DNA from: Opisthocomus hoazin
Lineage: Eukaryota > Chordata > Aves > Opisthocomiformes > Opisthocomidae
Reading direction: 5' to 3'
Assembly (NCBI RefSeq): GCF_030867145.1
Contig: NC_134454.1
Coordinates: forward strand, 48,667,830-48,731,829
Length of the DNA stretch: 64,000 nt
The notes below the pieces were generated by a model that was not told the origin of the DNA, did not search any database, and was given only the letters and a program-made list of their open reading frames with translations. The position numbers were made by a program, and so were the translations under genes. Shown one piece after another: positions 60,213 to 64,000 of the stretch. Numbering within the stretch: the first letter of the stretch is position 1; each line of letters begins with the position of its first letter.

Positions 60213-60706
60213 ATAAATTGTACAAAGTTAATTGTTAAATAACCCTGTCACTGTCTGTTATCACTGTTATAATTGTTATATCTTGTACCAGTAGTAGCAT
60301 AGTAAGAATCGTCCAGATTAAAGAAGGATGGACTTTTCTCGATGAAAACCTATCAGAGCACAGCGATGATGGAACTGGACCTGGTTTTCAACAATTGGCA
60401 TCCAGCAACTTCATCAAGATCAACATCTCCTGCAGACTGTGGGCACAGGCCACGCCAGATACATCAGCCGTGAGCTCCGGATGCAGCAAGTGACCGCCCA
60501 TAACCACACATCACCTCTCCTGCCACGGAAGACCATTACGACAGATGGAGCCCGAAGTCATGGATTGAATGAACTCAACGGACACTTTAGAGTGATGATC
60601 CATAGACTAAGGGAATGATATCTGGAGACAGGAGAAGTGGTGGTGATCAACTGGAAAATGGGGGACCTGGGCATGACGTAGATGGTATGGAATAAGGGGT
60701 GGATAA
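60213..60706 (+). other. ERV trailer without env; candidate polypurine tract at its end
   Basis: About 490 non-coding bases between pol and the 3' LTR, with no open frame of note and no envelope or dUTPase motif. AATAAA occurs at about 60211. The polypurine tract would lie just before 60707; only the short AAGGGGTGGA at about 60694-60703 is available, a weak one. Avian ERV-L-type elements commonly lack env. Confidence 0.7.
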
Positions 60707-61114
60707 TGTCCTGGGTTTGGCCAGGACAGGGTTAATTTTCACCGGACTCCAGGAAGGGGCACAGCCGGGGGGTGGGGGCTGACCCCACCTGGCCAAACAG
60801 AGCCCGGTATTCCATACCATGTGCCGTCACGCTGGGTTCCGTTGGGGGGGGTGGGGCGGCGGGAACTCAACTCTCGCGGCTCAGGAGCGTGCGGCGCCGG
60901 TGCGGTCCGAGAGAGAGGGTCTGGTTTTTGTCGTGTTTTCTCCTTATCTGTACCGTTGTTGTTACTGTTCCCTCTGTTTGCTGTTCTGTTAAACTGCCCT
61001 TATCCCGACCCACCAGTTTTCTGCCTGTTTTCTTTCCATTCTCCTCCGCACCGCGGCGGGGGGAGGGGCATCCGCGTGGTGCTTTTGTTGCCGGCGGCAG
61101 CCAAAACCAAAACA
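60707..61114 (+). repeat. 3' LTR of the ERV-L-like element
   Basis: 408 bp, same ends as the 5' LTR. By hand alignment there are about 15 substitutions and two 1-base insertions in 406 aligned bases, close to 3.7 percent. The CRE palindrome of the 5' copy is TGCCGTCA here (60822-60829). Confidence 0.95.
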
Positions 61115-62109
61115 CTGCTAAAAGTGGTTTGCTGTTCTATGGGATATATAGGTTTTAATGAAAATCTAGTCTTACAAAAAGTGCACTGCAGTGGTTTGAA
61201 TGGAAGTTCAGGGGCTTTTCAATACCCTGGTTTCATGATGCACTGCCTAGGAGGCAGCAGAGAAATGGTGACTGTAGCTTCTCACAGGACGCTGGGACTT
61301 CTGGTTGTGAGCGATCTCACAGCATGAACACCGAGTGTCCAATCTTTGACCACAAACAGGTCATCCCTCAGGATATTGTCAGACACTGACAACTCACCCT
61401 GAGCATGTGAGCCAGCTGGCTAGCTATCTGAGAGCCATGCTGAAAAACATGTGTTGTCTCAATGCTGAAGGGAAAACCCCCCACAAGTTTAAAGATTGAG
61501 GCATCTATTTTTCTTTTTAAAACATTTCAATCTGAGCCAATAAATGCTATGGCTCATCCTGAGTAGTGACCCTTTTTCTAGGCCACCATTCCTCTTCAGA
61601 AGAGACAGCAAAAAAAGCACTTTTTTGCTTTTGGGCTACCAAAGGTGCAGAACAAATGCTGGTGCCAGTTTCTTCTCCCTCTCAAAGCTGTTACCTCATC
61701 TGACACAAGCACTTAACATAAGCCACTATTTATGCCCTTGGACACACTAGCCAGGGCTTTCAGCAGCTCTGAAACAATCTCTCTGCTGACCAGTCCTCTG
61801 CAGACAAAGTCCCAAAGTCTCTCCTTTGCTCTCTCCTCTACTTCAGTTCAGTAAGCCCTCCTGCCTGCCCGAAATAAGCCAGCAAGGTGTTGGGCGATAA
61901 CAGGAGGAGTTCTGATGGCAGAGGCCATTGTTTTGCCACCTAATAAAACCTTGTAGTGCTGTGTGCAGAGCTGGTCTCTGAAGCCCAAGAGGGGCGTAAT
62001 GTTGTTGGAGAGCACATAGAGGAGGGAAAGTAAAATGCTTAGGTTGGCAGAGCAGCAGACATAGCAGGAGGGGCTAGAAGGACTCCTTGGTGCCAAGAGG
62101 AGAAGGCTA
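61115..62109. other. Intergenic, no gene recognised
   Basis: Single-copy DNA after the provirus. Short frames only; nothing recognised. Confidence 0.6.
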
Positions 62110-62370
62110 AGAGTTGATATGACAAGTTTATAAAATCATAAAAGTGGTGGATAACTTGGATGTGGGCATGCTGTTCAGTAAATCGCACAATACTGGAGCT
62201 AGGGAGCACTCAGTGAAACTCGTAGATCACCTTAAGTCAGATAAAAATGTATTAATTTACAGTGCATACAGTGAACTTCTAGAACTTGCTGCCAGGGGAG
62301 GGTGAGAAAGCAGGCAGTGCCAGCAGGCCTCCTAAAAAGGATTAGTCAAAATCCTGTGCAATATCTATAA
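62110..62370 (+). mobile_element. Ancient CR1-like LINE 3' relic
   Basis: Order and spacing recall an old CR1 tail: TGACAAGTTTATAAAATCATAA, split here as TGACAAGTTT and ATAAAATCATAA; then GAGCTAGGGAGCACTCAGTG, CACCTTAAGTCAGATAAAAA, GAACTTGCTGCCAGGGGAGG and AAAAAGGATTAGTCAAA. Heavily diverged; edges uncertain. Confidence 0.6.
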
Positions 62371-64000
62371 TCTATATTGGGCACTGAGAGGGCGAGGTAG
62401 GCCTATAGCCAGTCTCGCCCCTCGGTGATTCTGGGGAAGAAGAAGAGACATGGTTCAAAAATGTCCAGGCTTACCTGCTCCCTCCCCGAAATAGCATGTA
62501 TCCTGCTGGGTAGGCAGTGCAAACTCTTGAAATGTGTACTGAAGCTGGAGATAGGCTACCAACATTTAACAGGGTCCTTGAAACATTTCGTCTGGAGCTC
62601 AGGCTGCAACACGGAAACCGATAGAAGAGGCTAGAGGTTGCTACAGCATAGATGGAAATTATTCCTTTTCCTGCTCAAAACTGTGACAAATATTTTTGTT
62701 AAGCGGTGTCTCTGGAGGAGGACTGTTGTTCTGCTCCTCTGGAGACATGTCTTTTCTCATTTCATAGAGGGGCCATTTATGCTAATACAGTATTATCATT
62801 CTTGTTGTGTCTCTACATATCTCTTGATAGTGAAATGTACGGAACTCAGTTAATTTCTTTTTTAACCTTGATTGTTTCATTTTTAATATATTTTTTCTGT
62901 TTTTAGAAAACAGCCACGTAGCCTTTCAGCTTCTCTACTGCAAAAAAAATGCTTGCTAATGGTTCCCACGCCCTGTGTGGCTGGTAATCTTCAATCCTGA
63001 CTTATCGTGCACTGAGGATTCAGAAGAGAATACACAAATAACATAGGAATGCTGCTTTTTCTAATGTGTGCATTTTTTTGACAGAGGTTGAGTTGAAATT
63101 TGAGTAGTGCCATCAGTAAGACTGTGATACAGAAAGAGAAAAAGGTGAGGAGAAGTTCATAATTTCTTGTTCACTTGGCTTTGACAATGCATGGTTGTGA
63201 CTGACATCATCCTGTTGACAAGGAGGTGCCTGTAAGTGGAGAATAGTCTTTGACTGTAAATAACTGATTCATAGTTGTCTTCTTTCACTGGATGCCTGGC
63301 TCTTGGACTGGCAGACATACGTGTAATACTAGATTCAAGATCCATATGCATTTGAAGAGAAGATCTCCTGTATTCCCTCCCTGGTATGTAAACCTTTGGC
63401 AACTCCCTTCATCCCTTTTGTTTTTATTGCCAGATCAGATTACTGCATCATAGTCTTCAACAGCTGGTGTGGTTGATGTTTACTACTATGCCTTCATCCC
63501 TGCTTCACGTTTATGGTGTTGCCTCTGCGCTTAAACAGCAAAGCACAACACTACCCTTTACATTGAGACCAGGCCCCTGTTCCTGTCACATCTTAAGTGA
63601 GCTTTCTAGAGACAAATCTGTCTTCAGCCACAGGCGTTCTCATCTGCCTTAGGATAGCCCTTAAAGGGCAGTCAGTAGGGCCGTGGGCTTGCTGAAAGTA
63701 TGCATATGTACTCACATGGGCCTGTACTTTAATAAGCAATATCAAGTCTATTAGTAATAATGGAAGTGTTCAAGCAAGGAAACTTGAATGAAGAAAACTC
63801 TTTATGTTCCTTACTACATAGCTGGCACTGCAGGAGACTATTGTACCAAATGCTCTTCTACAACACACACCAGCTGTATGTCAGTGATGGAGGAGACCCT
63901 TAGGTTTGTAAATCTGCTATGGGTACCCGTGAGGTCATTTTTGCCTCTGTCCCAGCCCCCCAGCCACAGACTGCCCATGCAGCTTGCCTTCTCCCTCAGT
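62371..64000. other. Intergenic, no gene recognised
   Basis: Single-copy DNA to the end of the window. Frames up to 82 codons lack domains. The part right after 62370 may be a further decayed piece of the old CR1, but I cannot support it. Confidence 0.55.

Larger units (their letters stand above)
54503..61114 (+). mobile_element. Endogenous retrovirus, class III (ERV-L-like), full structure without env
   Basis: A 6.6-kb provirus: 5' LTR, primer-binding site, gag, protease, reverse transcriptase, RNase H, integrase, a non-coding trailer and 3' LTR. The class is judged from RT and capsid traits (YIDD, FEWGPEQ and WSLWQ in pol; no Cys-His knuckle in Gag) and from the ERV-L type LTR. The flanks share CTGC (54499-54502 and 61115-61118). 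The LTRs differ at about 15 positions plus two 1-nt indels. No env and no dUTPase are recognisable. Pol has two frameshifts, so the copy cannot make an intact polyprotein. Confidence 0.93.

Noticed and set aside
60213..60706. Search for env or dUTPase after pol
   Set aside because: No open frame and no motif in the 490 bases before the 3' LTR.
60772..61327. Open frames of 128 and 168 codons starting in the 3' LTR
   Set aside because: LTR composition; the matching 5' LTR frame ends differently and no protein family fits.

Overview
The window looks like bird nuclear DNA. Evidence: several CR1 LINE copies ending in the avian 8-bp tail repeats (ATTCTATG or ATTCTGTG), three LTRs of the avian ERV-L type that begin near TGTCCTGG, and one vertebrate developmental gene, GAS1, inside a large CpG island. 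Human GAS1 lies on chromosome 9, much of which corresponds to the avian Z chromosome, so a Z-linked origin is plausible but is not shown by the sequence. I cannot name the species.

Layout. Bases 1-3490 hold GAS1: a GC-rich promoter and 5' leader, an intronless 319-codon gene (1548-2507, +) for a GPI-anchored Hedgehog co-receptor, and a 3' UTR ending at a poly(A) signal near 3462. From about 3.5 to 54.5 kb is a gene desert: mostly single-copy AT-rich DNA with several repeat-free blocks that could be GAS1 enhancers, cut by mobile-element insertions. These are old CR1 pieces (8.2, 14.7, 17.1/17.8, 62.1 kb), younger CR1 pieces (9.0, 29.9, 32.9 kb), a probable MIR/CORE-SINE relic (19.2 kb), two solo ERV-L LTRs (17262-17835 minus, with a perfect 5-bp target duplication; 39099-39698 plus), a 227-bp pure-pyrimidine (CTTTT)n tract (21.3 kb), and an unusually long CR1 (41196-44590, minus) with an uninterrupted endonuclease-reverse transcriptase frame. 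One minus-strand open segment at 49189-49385 is bounded by good splice signals and may be an exon of an unrecognised transcript.

Bases 54503-61114 are a complete-structure class III (ERV-L-like) endogenous retrovirus: two LTRs of about 407 bp, a lysine-tRNA-like primer-binding site, an open gag, and protease, reverse transcriptase, RNase H and integrase domains, with no env and no recognisable dUTPase. Gag and the protease-RT frame are the same reading frame separated by one UAG, followed 10 nt later by a 6-bp hairpin, which suggests stop-codon readthrough. Pol carries two later frameshifts, so the copy is not intact. Its Gag begins with hydrophobic segments, which is unusual. From 61.1 kb to the end there is an ancient CR1 relic and otherwise nothing I recognise.

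The window contains no operon, CRISPR array, rRNA or tRNA gene that I could find. The only cellular protein gene supported is GAS1; everything else that encodes protein belongs to retroelements. Family names come from remembered consensus features and were not checked by a search.
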